Of a stretch of 64,000 bases of DNA, positions 52,592-61,058 are shown in pieces. The stretch comes from Hyphomonadaceae bacterium (GTDB lineage Bacteria; Pseudomonadota; Alphaproteobacteria; Caulobacterales; Aquidulcibacteraceae). Location: the NCBI GenBank assembly GCA_019753175.1, contig JAIELK010000003.1:1-64000 (forward strand). The letters run 5' to 3'. Each line of letters begins with the position of its first letter. Within the stretch, counting starts at the first letter, position 1. The notes beneath the pieces are model-generated. The model did not search any database, had not been told where the DNA came from, and was given only the letters and a program-made list of their open reading frames with translations. Position numbers and translations under genes: made by a program.

Positions 52592-53674
52592 TCACGTCGG
52601 TGGCGGCGCGGGTGCGGGTTCCTCCGTCGGGGGAACGGTCAGCGGCACCGGGCCGCTTTGATTGGGCGGCGTCGTGGCCGGATCGAATGTCGTATCCGGC
52701 GGCAGCAGATCGGGATCGACGCCCGCGGGAAGCTCGGTCGTGGTTGTCGCCGGCCCCAGTTCGACGCCTTGCGGCGCCTGCGCTTCCCGCAAACGCAATT
52801 GTTGGATCTGGCCCTGGACGAACACGCGCTCTTCGCTGTTGGGGAAGTTCTGCAAGAAGGTCTCGAACGCCTCGATGGTGTTGGCGTCGCGGGCGGCGTC
52901 TAGCGAGTACTCTTCGAGTTGCCGGAGCGCGGCCTGTGCTTCCTGCCGTTCATCGCTCGAGCGTGTGCTGGCGATGAAGGCGCGCAATTCCGCCGCGCTG
53001 CTGATGTCGATATCTTCGAGCGCGGTGGTGTCGGCGCTATTCTGGCTGACGATCCAGTAACCGCCGCCGCCGATAACGCCGACGGCAACCAGCGCCGCGG
53101 CCGCGATCAGCAACGTCTTGCTTGCGCCAGCGCGGGCCGGCTCGTCCTCATCGAACGTGCGCGCGGGCTCAGCCGGCGTTGTCGGCGCGAGCGCCGGGGC
53201 TGGCGCGACCATGGGCGTCGGCGTGGGTGCTGCGGGCTTCTGCGGCGGCGAAGGCGGCGCGGCCTTCAAGAAACTCGGACGCGGCGTCGGTTGCGGCGGC
53301 GGTGCGCCGATGCGCTCCATGATCATCGCGGCGAGCTGACGCCATGGGGCGAAATCATCCTCGCCGCGCCAACCGGTGAGGTTGACCGCGGGCTCGCCGG
53401 CGAAGCTCGCGGGCACGCTCGCGCTCTGCATCGTGGCGTGAACGAGTTGGGTTGCTACGCGCGCGGCCTCCGCGTCGGCAATCAGCGCCGCTTGTGCGAC
53501 TGAACGCGGCGACCAAAGCGCGATCGCCGCCGCCGCGCCTGCAAGGGCGGCCTGCGTCTCGCCGCCGGGGGCACGGTCAAGCGTGACCTGAGCACCGGCC
53601 TGGCGCAGCTTTTCGGCGAGTGCGCGCGACGGCAGTGCGTCGTCTGCGGCGTGAATGATCACCACCGATGCCAT
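52592..53674 (-). CDS. Membrane-anchored TIR-like domain protein
   Basis: 360 residues. Residues 1-~120 resemble a TIR fold: SVVIIHAADDALPSRALAEKLRQAGAQVTLDRAPGGE, IALWSPRSVAQAALIADAEAARVATQ, where Glu69 (IADAE) may occupy the W-V-x-x-E catalytic position. A Pro/Ala-rich linker (~124-180) leads to a single membrane helix (~186-209, TLLIAAAALVAVGVIGGGGYWIV), so the TIR part is cytoplasmic. Residues 218-~310 are polar and helical, outside the membrane, with an Arg/Glu/Gln-rich motif; a Pro/Thr tail ends it. The function is unknown. It lies between the broken toxin locus and ispA. Confidence 0.7.
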   Translation of the reverse strand: MASVVIIHAADDALPSRALAEKLRQAGAQVTLDRAPGGETQAALAGAAAAIALWSPRSVAQAALIADAEAARVATQLVHATMQSASVPASFAGEPAVNLTGWRGEDDFAPWRQLAAMIMERIGAPPPQPTPRPSFLKAAPPSPPQKPAAPTPTPMVAPAPALAPTTPAEPARTFDEDEPARAGASKTLLIAAAALVAVGVIGGGGYWIVSQNSADTTALEDIDISSAAELRAFIASTRSSDERQEAQAALRQLEEYSLDAARDANTIEAFETFLQNFPNSEERVFVQGQIQQLRLREAQAPQGVELGPATTTTELPAGVDPDLLPPDTTFDPATTPPNQSGPVPLTVPPTEEPAPAPPPT

Positions 53675-53844
53675 GCGGCCTTCCTCATTGCAGTCTTGTC
53701 ACATCAGCCCTGATGGGCGCGGGTATGATGCCTTGAACCGGCGGCGCTTGGGAAGCCTTGTCCCCAGGCGAGGCTGCGGCGCGGCTGGGATTGCTTGCGT
53801 CGAATCGTTGCTCTGCTAGGCAGGCCGCCCCAAGGAACGCCCCC

Positions 53845-54732
53845 ATGTCCAACTTCAACGCGCGCCTCAAGGAGGCCGCCGAGCGTGTAAACAATGGTCT
53901 CGATGCGCTGTTGCCGCGTCCGCAAGGGCCGGAGGCGCGCCTGGTAGAGGCCATGCGCTACGCCGCCATCGATGGCGGCAAGCGGCTGCGCCCCTTTTTC
54001 ACGCTTGAGACCGGGCGCATGTTCGACGCCGACGAGACGTGGTTGCTGCGCACGGGCTGCGCCATCGAGTGCGTGCACACCTATTCGCTGATCCATGATG
54101 ACCTGCCGTGCATGGACGATGACGATTTGCGCCGCGGCCGCGCGACCCTGCATCGCGCCTTCGACGAAGCTACAGCGCTGCTCGCCGGCGATGCACTGCT
54201 GACCCTGGCGTTCGAATTGCTGGCCGAACCCGCGACGCACCCCGATCCGCAGATGCGGTGTCTGCTGATCGCGGGCCTCGCCAAGGCCGCGGGCGCTGTC
54301 GGCATGGTCGCGGGCCAGGTCGCGGACATGGCTGGCGACGAGATTGGTTCGGACCTGATCGCGGTGACGCGGATGAACCGGCTGAAGACCGGAGCGCTGA
54401 TCAATTTCTCGGTCGACGCTGGCGCTACGATCGGATGCGCGTCCGAAGCGGAACGCACGGCGCTCACGCGGTATGCGCACGATGTTGGCCTCGCTTTCCA
54501 GATGGTCGACGATCTGCTCGACGCCGAAGGCGTGGTCCGCGACACCGGCAAGGCCGTGCGCAAGGACAAGGATCGCGGAAAGGTGAACTTCGTCACCGTG
54601 CTGGGCGCGGACGCCACGCGCGAACGCGTTGGCATGCTTGCGTCGCAGGCGAAACGCCACCTTGCGCAGTTCGGCCCGCGTGGCCGCGTGCTGCACGACG
54701 CCGTCGATTTCATAGTGCAGCGCCGCCATTAA
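53845..54732 (+). CDS. ispA: Farnesyl/geranyl diphosphate synthase (IspA type)
   Basis: 295 residues from ATG 53845; the track start adds 29 codons. Trans-prenyltransferase: GGKRLRPFFTLETGRMF, first Asp-rich motif LIHDDLPCMDDDDLRRGRATLH (D-D-x-x-x-x-D), LIAVTRMNRLKTGALINFSVDAGA, second Asp-rich motif GLAFQMVDDLLDAEG. It makes farnesyl diphosphate from IPP/DMAPP. xseB lies ~2 kb upstream and dxs ~1 kb downstream. Confidence 0.96.
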   Translation: MSNFNARLKEAAERVNNGLDALLPRPQGPEARLVEAMRYAAIDGGKRLRPFFTLETGRMFDADETWLLRTGCAIECVHTYSLIHDDLPCMDDDDLRRGRATLHRAFDEATALLAGDALLTLAFELLAEPATHPDPQMRCLLIAGLAKAAGAVGMVAGQVADMAGDEIGSDLIAVTRMNRLKTGALINFSVDAGATIGCASEAERTALTRYAHDVGLAFQMVDDLLDAEGVVRDTGKAVRKDKDRGKVNFVTVLGADATRERVGMLASQAKRHLAQFGPRGRVLHDAVDFIVQRRH

Positions 54733-54756
54733 CGCGTGGCGTGTTCAGCGCTCACG

Positions 54757-55653
54757 CTACTCGCGTGGCGCTTCCGTCTCGGGTGGGGAGAGGTCGTCGG
54801 CCATCGAGCGCGCGATCTCTCGCTCTTGCTGGCTGGAGTTGCGGGCATCGCGTGTCGCGCCGTAGAGACCGCTGAGATAGGCCGTGTCCCATTCCGTCAG
54901 CGTGCTCGGTCCGCCATTGAAGAAATTCAAGATGCTGGGGAAGGACGAGACGTCGGCGTCCAACGCGATCTGCGCCAGCGACACCATGGCGAGGTAGTCG
55001 CTGATGGAATCGGTCGAGCGGCCGTTAACGCGCGTTACGTCCACAACGACGATGACACGATCGAGGTCTTGGCGGGTGGCGCGCCGCAATCGGCTCGGGT
55101 TGGAGATGCGAGCCGCGCCATCGGCCTCGATATCGAGCCCGTCGCGCGACATTGTCCGTGTCACGGACCACCAACGCACCGGCGCCTCGCTGGAGACAAA
55201 CCGCTCGAACGCGGCGCGCCCCAGCGTCGACGTGTTGTTATCGGGAAAATAGTTCATCAGACGCTTGAAATTGTCGCTCAGCTCGTTGGCGAGCACGCTG
55301 GCGTCCGGCGAAAAGAAGATGATCACGTTGGGGCGGCAGCCGACGTCTCCGACTTCCAATCCTACTTCTATCGCGCGCTGTGCGATGCGGTCGACAATCC
55401 GCTGCGCGGTGTCGCGATCGCGCAGGCCGATAACGCCTGGACACAGGCGCATGCCCCAGGTTGCGAGTTGGTCCTCGGAACGCGGCGTCTCGGCCAATTC
55501 GCCCACGAACTCGCGCATGATCTCCTGCAGCCGTTGACCGGTCACGACGATCTCAGGTTCTGGGGTTGGTTGCTGGGCGTGTGCAGCGGTCGGCGCGGCA
55601 AGGCCGATCAGCAGCGCGAAGACGAGGGCGGTGAGGCGGGTCATGGCGCGCAA
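54757..55653 (-). CDS. Exported protein, unknown function
   Basis: 298 residues with a signal peptide (RLTALVFALLIGLAAPTAAHA). The mature start PEPEIVVTGQRLQEIMREFVGELAETPRSEDQLATWGMRLCPGVIGL is shared by a group of uncharacterised alphaproteobacterial proteins carrying I-V-V-T-G-x-R. The domain continues with VIIFFSPDASVLANELSDNF, RWWSVTRTMSRDGLDI and VVVDVTRVNGRSTDSISDYLAMVSLAQIAL. Two Cys (LCPG and VGCRPN) may pair. It is antisense to the spacer between ispA and dxs. Confidence 0.65.
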   Translation of the reverse strand: MRAMTRLTALVFALLIGLAAPTAAHAQQPTPEPEIVVTGQRLQEIMREFVGELAETPRSEDQLATWGMRLCPGVIGLRDRDTAQRIVDRIAQRAIEVGLEVGDVGCRPNVIIFFSPDASVLANELSDNFKRLMNYFPDNNTSTLGRAAFERFVSSEAPVRWWSVTRTMSRDGLDIEADGAARISNPSRLRRATRQDLDRVIVVVDVTRVNGRSTDSISDYLAMVSLAQIALDADVSSFPSILNFFNGGPSTLTEWDTAYLSGLYGATRDARNSSQQEREIARSMADDLSPPETEAPRE

Positions 55654-55801
55654 ATAAGAGGAAAGACAGGCGAAGAAAAGGCTGCGCCGGTCTGCCGCAC
55701 GGAAAACAAGACGAAATGCAGATTACGAGGGGTTACGCTAGGTCGCTTTCGCCGCCTGGACGGGCTAACGTCGCAGCAATCTGAAGTCCTCCGAGGCCTA
55801 A

Positions 55802-57706
55802 ATGGCGCCCCAAACTCCGCTGCTCGACCAGGTTTGCCTCCCCGCCGACCTGCGGAAATTGGACAAGAGCCAGCTGCGCCAGCTCGCCGACGAGGTGCGC
55901 GCCGAAACCATCAGCGCCGTGTCGGTTACTGGCGGCCACCTGGGCGCTGGGCTCGGCGTGGTCGAGCTGACCGTAGCGCTCCACTACATTTTCGATACGC
56001 CGAAGGACGTCATCATCTGGGACGTCGGCCACCAGGCCTACCCGCACAAAATTCTCACCGGGCGTCGTGACCGCATCCGCACGCTGCGCCAGGGCGGAGG
56101 CCTCTCCGGGTTCACCAAGCGCAGCGAGAGCGCGTACGATCCCTTCGGCGCCGCCCACGCCGCCACCTCGATCAGCGCCGCGCTGGGCTTTGCGGTGGCG
56201 CGCGACCGGCGCGGCGAAGACAGTCACGTGGTCGCGGTGATCGGCGACGGCTCGATGTCGGCGGGCATGGCCTACGAGGCGATGAACAACGCCGCCGAGA
56301 CCACCAAGCGTCTGATCGTGATCCTCAACGATAACGACATGTCGATCGCCCCGCCGGTCGGCGGCATGAGTTCGTATCTGGGCCGGCTTGCGTCATCGAA
56401 GACCTACCGCGCCATCCGCAAGACCGCGAAGTCGATCGCCGAGCATCTGCCGGCGCCGATCCACGATGTCTCCAAGAAGGCCGAGGAGTTCGCGCGCACG
56501 CTGGTCACCGGCGGCACCTTCTTCGAGGAGCTTGGCTTCCATTATCTCGGGCCGTTCGACGGGCACGATCTCGATACGCTGACGCTGATCCTCAACAACG
56601 CCAAGCAATTCACCGATCGCCCGGTGCTGATCCACGTGGTCACCAAGAAGGGCAAGGGCTACGAGCCGGCCGAAAACGCCGCCGACAAATATCACGGCGT
56701 GGCCAAGTTCAATGTCGTCACCGGCGAGCAAGCCAAGGGCCCCGCCGCGCCCAGCTACACGAAGGTGTTCGCGCAAAGCCTCGTGCGCGAAGCGGAGAAG
56801 GACGACAGGATCGTCGCCATCACCGCGGCGATGCCGTCCGGCACCGGGCTCGATCTGTTCGGCCAGAAATTTCCCGAGCGCACGTTCGATGTCGGCATCG
56901 CCGAGCAGCATGCGGTGACGTTCGCGGCGGGCTTGGCCGCTGACGGCATGAAGCCGTTCGCAGCCATCTACTCGACCTTCCTGCAGCGCGGTTACGACCA
57001 GGTCGTCCACGACGTCGCCATCCAGCACTTGCCGGTGCGCTTCGCCATCGACCGCGCCGGCCTCGTCGGCGCCGACGGCGCCACCCACGCGGGTTCGTTC
57101 GACGTCGGTTATCTCGGCGCGCTGCCGGGCTTCATCGTCATGGCCGCCAGCGACGGCAACGAGCTGTCGCGTATGGTGGCGACGGCGGCGGCCATCGACG
57201 ATACGCCGAGCGCGTTCCGCTATCCGCGTGGCGACGCTGAAGGCGCATTGGGCGCGGACGCCGCAATCCCGCTTGAAATCGGCAAGGGCCGCATCGTGCG
57301 CGAAGGCACGAAGGTGGCGCTGTTGAGTTTCGGCGCGCGCCTGGGCGAAAGCCTGAAAGCCGCCGACAAGCTCGCGGCGATGGGCCTCTCCACCACCGTC
57401 GCCGACGCGCGCTTCGCCAAGCCGCTCGACGAAGACCTGATTCGCCGCCTGGCGCGCGAGCACGAAGTGCTGCTCACCATCGAGGAGGGCGCGATCGGCG
57501 GCTTCGGCGCGTTCGTGCTGCACTTCGCGGCACGCGACGGGCTTCTCGACCGCGGCTTGAAGATCCGCACCCTGACGCTGCCCGACGTGTTCCAGGATCA
57601 GGACAAGCCGGAGGCGATGTACGTGGCTGCCGGCCTCGACGCTGACGCCATCGCCAGCGCCGCAACGCTGGCGCTCGGGCGCGGCGTGAATGAGGTGCGG
57701 GCTTAG
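55802..57706 (+). CDS. dxs: 1-deoxy-D-xylulose-5-phosphate synthase
   Basis: 634 residues: a transketolase-like TPP enzyme, the first step of the MEP pathway. [51 protein letters not shown] motif [17 protein letters not shown]...[21 protein letters not shown], the middle domain [65 protein letters not shown], and the C-terminal TK domain are complete. The length is typical. Its 3' end overlaps the convergent accessory gene of the TIR-ParA island by 4 bp. Confidence 0.97.
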   Translation: MAPQTPLLDQVCLPADLRKLDKSQLRQLADEVRAETISAVSVTGGHLGAGLGVVELTVALHYIFDTPKDVIIWDVGHQAYPHKILTGRRDRIRTLRQGGGLSGFTKRSESAYDPFGAAHAATSISAALGFAVARDRRGEDSHVVAVIGDGSMSAGMAYEAMNNAAETTKRLIVILNDNDMSIAPPVGGMSSYLGRLASSKTYRAIRKTAKSIAEHLPAPIHDVSKKAEEFARTLVTGGTFFEELGFHYLGPFDGHDLDTLTLILNNAKQFTDRPVLIHVVTKKGKGYEPAENAADKYHGVAKFNVVTGEQAKGPAAPSYTKVFAQSLVREAEKDDRIVAITAAMPSGTGLDLFGQKFPERTFDVGIAEQHAVTFAAGLAADGMKPFAAIYSTFLQRGYDQVVHDVAIQHLPVRFAIDRAGLVGADGATHAGSFDVGYLGALPGFIVMAASDGNELSRMVATAAAIDDTPSAFRYPRGDAEGALGADAAIPLEIGKGRIVREGTKVALLSFGARLGESLKAADKLAAMGLSTTVADARFAKPLDEDLIRRLAREHEVLLTIEEGAIGGFGAFVLHFAARDGLLDRGLKIRTLTLPDVFQDQDKPEAMYVAAGLDADAIASAATLALGRGVNEVRA

Positions 57707-58095
57707 CGCCTGTAGCGGAGCGAGTGCGAGCCGTTCGGCAGCGCATTCAACTCCTTAATAACTCTCTCTGTGAACCCAGCACCGAACCTGCGATCAAGGG
57801 CATCAACCATAGCACTGAAGCTGCCGCGCTCATCCTTTGATAGGGACACAGACTTCCCGAGTTCTTCTTGTACATAACTTAGCACGACCGGGACCGCTTG
57901 CTTCGCCTTTAGCCCTGCAGGCGGAGTTAGGCTGGGAAATTTCGGTTTGGCTTGGAACACTTTCTCGCACTCTTCAGCAAACTGCGAATCCGTTAGTGCG
58001 CTGAAGTAAGCAATGAATCGCCGGACCTGGGCAACACTGTATTTCGGTCGACCCATGAGTAGTTTCTTAAGCATCAGAAGGTGCTGGTCCATCAT
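57703..58095 (-). CDS. Accessory protein of the TIR-ParA locus, unknown fold
   Basis: 130 residues from ATG 58095 (the ORF track starts 11 codons earlier). The ATG overlaps the TIR-ParA stop (ATGA), so both are coupled in one operon. The sequence is helical and charged: [45 protein letters not shown], a Pro/Lys-rich hinge ([15 protein letters not shown]), then [53 protein letters not shown]. No known motif was recognised. It could be a partner or adaptor for the ATPase. Base composition is lower in GC than in dxs. Confidence 0.7.
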   Translation of the reverse strand: MMDQHLLMLKKLLMGRPKYSVAQVRRFIAYFSALTDSQFAEECEKVFQAKPKFPSLTPPAGLKAKQAVPVVLSYVQEELGKSVSLSKDERGSFSAMVDALDRRFGAGFTERVIKELNALPNGSHSLRYRR

Positions 58096-59372
58096 GCTCG
58101 TTCGATTCGCTCCAGTATTTCTGTGCACGCTTTCTTGACAGCGGCCTTCACTCTGGTCTGCCCTCGGTAAAAAGCCAACGTAGAAAGTGTATCGCGCACT
58201 CTTACGGCGGCGTTAGGATTTTTGATGGCGAAATATTCGCTCTTGGGGATGCGGGCATCCAAAAGCTGAGCGGTGTATTCGTCGACGATCGGTTGCTCTG
58301 CGTCGGTCAACTCCGGCCCCACAGCGTTTCGGAGAACGTGGAGGCGGGGATGAGCTGGCAGCTGGTAGGCGTGCTCGATGAGTCGTTTCAGCGCTGACAG
58401 ACCTCGCAACGCATATTTGTCGGCCGTCACAGGAGCCACGATATCGGTGGCGGCCCGCACTGCGCACTCAGTAATGAACGAGTTGCTTGGGGCAGCGTCT
58501 ATTACAATTAGATCGTACTGGCTTCGCGCAGTGCCAATGAAATGTTCGAAGTATGCTTTACACCCTGGCAAGTACGGGAAGTTCGCGGGCAATGAGTATT
58601 TGAAGAGTTCGAATTGCCCGATTATGACGTCCAGCCGTTTCGACTGAAGCGGATCTCGCAAGTTGAAGGCAAGCTGCGTTCCTTCAGGAGGCGCTCCCAC
58701 AATCGGATTGACTGAACGGAGGTCTTGAGTCGGCGATGGAGCCCCGGTGCAAATACTCGGCTCGAAGCAGCTAATCACGGCCTGATCGCAGGCGAGTCGT
58801 TCTTCGTAGCGCTCCGGATCGACCAGCAAATTCGATAAGTTCGCCTGCGGGTCCAGGTCAATCATTAGAACATTCTTGTCGAATGCGGCGTGGAATGCGG
58901 CGCTGAGATTGGCGGAGAGCGTTGTCTTCCCCACGCCCCCTTTCATGTTCAGGGTTGCGATGATCGGAGCCGGCTGAGATGGGCGCGGCTCGATACGGTC
59001 GCAGATGGTAGACATCTCGCGTTCCGGAAAGTGATTTCTGGCGTCTACCGCTTGTCTGTCGGCGAGTAGCAGGGCGATCGCACCGGGATAACCCTTCCGA
59101 TCAAGCTTGATCGGTACGATGCGTTTGCCGAGCGTGTCAGCGTACCTCACCTCCCGCTGGACAAACGACGATCCTGCCGCGCCAGCGGACCAGAAGAGCA
59201 GAACAAAGCTGGAGTCACGCAGGGCAGTCGCTATTTCGTCGAAAGCCCGATCGCCAGCAGCTATCCGGTCGTCGAACCACACGTTGAGGTTTCTTTGCCT
59301 CATAAAGGCTACGAAAGGCTCGATGCGCTGACGGTCTTCACGCGCATAACTGACAAAGACATCGTGAAGCAT
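58092..59372 (-). CDS. TIR domain-ParA/MinD ATPase fusion protein
   Basis: 426 residues. Residues 1-~125 form a TIR domain: LHDVFVSYAREDRQRIEPFV, LNVWFDDRIAAGDRAFDE, LLFWSAGAAGSSFVQREVRYADTLGKRIVPIKLD; Glu74 is at the position of the catalytic NADase Glu (F-V-x-x-E). Residues ~134-426 form a complete ParA/MinD-type ATPase: deviant Walker A LNMKGGVGKTT (Lys144 and Lys149), Walker A' LMIDLDPQANLS, Walker B YDLIVIDAAPSN. The last ~60 residues (FAIKNPNAAVRVRDTLSTLAFYRGQTRVKAAVKKACTEIL) resemble plasmid-type ParA ends. The TIR is expected to hydrolyse NAD or make a signal when the ATPase senses a target. Its own promoter lies just upstream. Confidence 0.92.
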   Translation of the reverse strand: MLHDVFVSYAREDRQRIEPFVAFMRQRNLNVWFDDRIAAGDRAFDEIATALRDSSFVLLFWSAGAAGSSFVQREVRYADTLGKRIVPIKLDRKGYPGAIALLLADRQAVDARNHFPEREMSTICDRIEPRPSQPAPIIATLNMKGGVGKTTLSANLSAAFHAAFDKNVLMIDLDPQANLSNLLVDPERYEERLACDQAVISCFEPSICTGAPSPTQDLRSVNPIVGAPPEGTQLAFNLRDPLQSKRLDVIIGQFELFKYSLPANFPYLPGCKAYFEHFIGTARSQYDLIVIDAAPSNSFITECAVRAATDIVAPVTADKYALRGLSALKRLIEHAYQLPAHPRLHVLRNAVGPELTDAEQPIVDEYTAQLLDARIPKSEYFAIKNPNAAVRVRDTLSTLAFYRGQTRVKAAVKKACTEILERIERA

Positions 59373-59391
59373 CGCCCGCCCCCGTGGGGCA

Positions 59392-59420
59392 ATATTAACC
59401 GAAAGTCATGAGAGGACAAC
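59392..59420 (-). promoter_or_regulatory. Promoter of the TIR-ParA operon
   Basis: On the minus strand TTGTCC (59415-59420) and TAATAT (59392-59397) are separated by exactly 17 bp. The -10 is 20 bp from the ATG, so the leader would be very short, consistent with modest translation of a toxic effector. The motif fit is good; it has not been tested. Confidence 0.55.
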
Positions 59421-59496
59421 CTCACGGTGAGGTTCAATCCTGCGTCTGTCCGCCCGGCGACCATTGTCGGAGCATGACCGCTTAGTTGAGCCTCGG

Positions 59497-59739
59497 TTAC
59501 GAAGCGTTAATGTGAGCTTTCTCAAGCAAGAGCATCGTCCACTCATAGTGGCCGACCTTGGTCAGTATCCAACGACCATCCATCCACTGCACCAGCTTTT
59601 TCTTGTGCAACTGATGCATCGTCCTCCTGGCTTCAGGTCGCGCAAACTCAGTGAAGCTTCCCACCAGCCCATGGCTCCCAAGCATTTGCAAACACAGCCG
59701 CTGCTTATCCGTGAGCTTAGCTCGCTTCGTGTACTTCAT
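59497..59739 (-). CDS. Small winged-helix-like protein
   Basis: 80 residues: KYTKRAKLTDKQRLCLQMLGSHGLVGSFTEFARPEARRTMHQLHKKKLVQWMDGRWILTKVGHYEWTMLLLEKAHINAS. The pattern (L-T-D-K-Q-x-x-x-L-Q-x-L, T-M-H-Q-L-x-K-K-x-L-V-x-W, W-x-L-T-x-x-G) is that of a single winged helix with a wing ending in T-x-x-G. It is on the same strand 124 bp upstream of TIR-ParA and shares its composition, so it may be a regulator or a first component of the island. It is just above the size limit for a confident call. Confidence 0.6.
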   Translation of the reverse strand: MKYTKRAKLTDKQRLCLQMLGSHGLVGSFTEFARPEARRTMHQLHKKKLVQWMDGRWILTKVGHYEWTMLLLEKAHINAS

Positions 59740-60038
59740 CGCGCTCTCCAGCGTCCCAGCGTACCAAGCGTGCCCCGATTCTTCTGATGCATTAGCGAAA
59801 TGATACGAAGGCCGACAAACCTATCCGCCCCCTCCGGCACGCGTGCGATACTGGCGGTCCGTGCAGAACCGCCCCGCCCCCATCAGCAACCACAAGCTCG
59901 CCCGGCTGTTCGCCTGGGCGCTCTGAAGCTGGCCTGCGCCGCGGATTGACGCGCCTGGGGTGATCCTGCCGCGTGCCGAAACGTGCGTGCTGACGATGCT
60001 CGTCACGCCGTCGCCGCGCGCCTGCGACAGCTCCTAAG
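59740..60038. other. Region without a convincing gene; possible remnant
   Basis: ~300 bp between the island and the 60039 gene. On the plus strand RYWRSVQNRPAPISNHKLARLFAWAL ends at a stop and, in a different frame, PRIDAPGVILPRAETCVLTMLVTPSPRA follows; this looks like a small protein gene broken by mutation, but I cannot name it. The GC content returns to the genome level here, which marks the edge of the island at ~59.8 kb. Confidence 0.35.
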
Positions 60039-60518
60039 CTATCGCGCCGGCCCCGCCGCGGGCTGGCAAAACCGCGCCAGCTCCACGAACCCCTCTCCGC
60101 GCACGACCGCCGCCGCCTTGGCCGGGTCGATGACCAGCCATGTGGCCGCTTCGGCGCGCGTGTCGAAGACGCGGATGTCGCTGGCGAAGGCCTTGCCGAT
60201 CTCCGGCTCGCGCAGCCAGTGCTGCAGATGGGTGCGCGCGGCGGGGCTCTCGCACACCCAGGCGACGCGGCGCAGGATCACCAGATTGAGCGGCCTGAAG
60301 ATGTCGCGATAGCGCGCATACATCGCATCGAGTTTGCTGAGCTCGATCGCGCGCAGGTCAGCGTCCGCGGCGACAACGCCAAACAGATCATAGGTCAGGA
60401 GCGTCGGCTGACCGGCCTGAAAGTCGGCGAGGGCGACGATCTCGGCTGGCGTTACCGCCCCCGAATACTCAACGAAGTTGAGTTCGTATTCCCGATGATG
60501 GCGCAGTACGACCGTCAA
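60039..60518 (-). CDS. Uncharacterised protein, STAS-like fold possible
   Basis: 159 residues without signal peptide or membrane segment: MTVVLRHHREYELNFVEYSGAVTPAEIVALADFQAGQPTLLTYDLFGVVAADADLRAIELSKLDAMYARYRDIFRPLNLVILRRVAWVCESPAARTHLQHWL. The beta-alpha rhythm resembles SpoIIAA/STAS-like proteins that start with a strand pair and end with a regulated helix, but no motif fixes this. The function is unknown. Confidence 0.65.
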   Translation of the reverse strand: MTVVLRHHREYELNFVEYSGAVTPAEIVALADFQAGQPTLLTYDLFGVVAADADLRAIELSKLDAMYARYRDIFRPLNLVILRRVAWVCESPAARTHLQHWLREPEIGKAFASDIRVFDTRAEAATWLVIDPAKAAAVVRGEGFVELARFCQPAAGPAR

Positions 60519-60659
60519 AGCCCGCTCCTCTCTGAAGGCAATGTGGGCAAGACGTGGTTGCGCGAAGGTTAAGCGCCGGCGCGATCTTTTTCACAGGCGG
60601 CCGCTGGACAGAGGCCGCGGCGCAGACAAATTATGTGCGGCCCAACAGAGGAGGCGAAC

Positions 60660-60737
60660 ATGGCCAAAGGTCAGATGCGTTCCAACAAGGAAAAGCGCAA
60701 ACCCAAGAAGAACGCCGACGAGAAGAAGAAGAAGTAG
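60660..60737 (+). CDS. Short basic peptide (25 aa)
   Basis: ATG 60660 to TAG 60737 encodes MAKGQMRSNKEKRKPKKNAD followed by EKKKK. A good GAGGAGG site lies 7 nt upstream. A near-identical kind of peptide (M-x-x-G-Q-M-R-S-N-x-E-x-x-K-P-K-K) recurs in many alphaproteobacteria as a separate gene, so it is probably real although too short for the ORF track. Strong positive charge suggests RNA or ribosome contact. Confidence 0.7.
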   Translation: MAKGQMRSNKEKRKPKKNADEKKKK

Positions 60738-60749
60738 ACGCGTCCAGCC

Positions 60750-61055
60750 TCAGATCGGCATGCGCATGATCTCCTGGTAGGCGCTGATCACCTGGTCGCG
60801 CACCGCGATCACGGTCTGCAGCTGGGTTTCCGCCGCGGCGATGGCGGTGACGACATCGACGATGTCGGCCCGTCCCGCGGCGACGGCGAGCGCCTGGCTC
60901 TCCGCCGCTTGCGCGCTCTGGCCGGCCTGGCGCACGGCTTCCTGCACCAGCGAACCGAAGTCGACCGCCTCGCCCGCGCCCGCGGCTGGCCGATTCTGTA
61001 AGGCCTGCGCCGCCTGCTGGTAGGCGCGTGCGGCTGAGAGCGGATCGAGAGCCAT
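60750..61055 (-). CDS. fliE: Flagellar hook-basal body protein FliE
   Basis: 101 residues: FGSLVQEAVRQAGQSAQAAESQALAVAAGRADIVDVVTAIAAAETQLQTVIAVRDQVISAYQEIMRMPI is the FliE C-terminal consensus (V-x-A-x-x-x-A-E-x-x-L-Q-T-x-x-x-V-R-D-K/Q-x-x-x-A-Y-Q-E-I-M-R-M-P-I). It joins the MS ring to the rod. It is the third gene of the flgB-flgC-fliE operon. Confidence 0.97.
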   Translation of the reverse strand: MALDPLSAARAYQQAAQALQNRPAAGAGEAVDFGSLVQEAVRQAGQSAQAAESQALAVAAGRADIVDVVTAIAAAETQLQTVIAVRDQVISAYQEIMRMPI

Positions 61056-61058
61056 GGC

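Noticed and set aside
52191-52661. Single 156-aa ORF across the broken toxin-antitoxin locus
   Set aside because: It is a fusion of out-of-frame antitoxin and toxin parts created by the indels, not a native protein; it also continues antisense into the TIR-like gene.
56393-57523. 376-aa minus-strand ORF opposite dxs
   Set aside because: Shadow frame of dxs; low-complexity Arg/Ala/Gly-rich translation.
58092-59372. Chromosome or plasmid partition ParA with a missing parB
   Set aside because: The ATPase is plasmid-ParA-like, but the fused TIR domain, absence of a ParB-like gene and of parS-like sites argue against simple partitioning; kept as an alternative to test.
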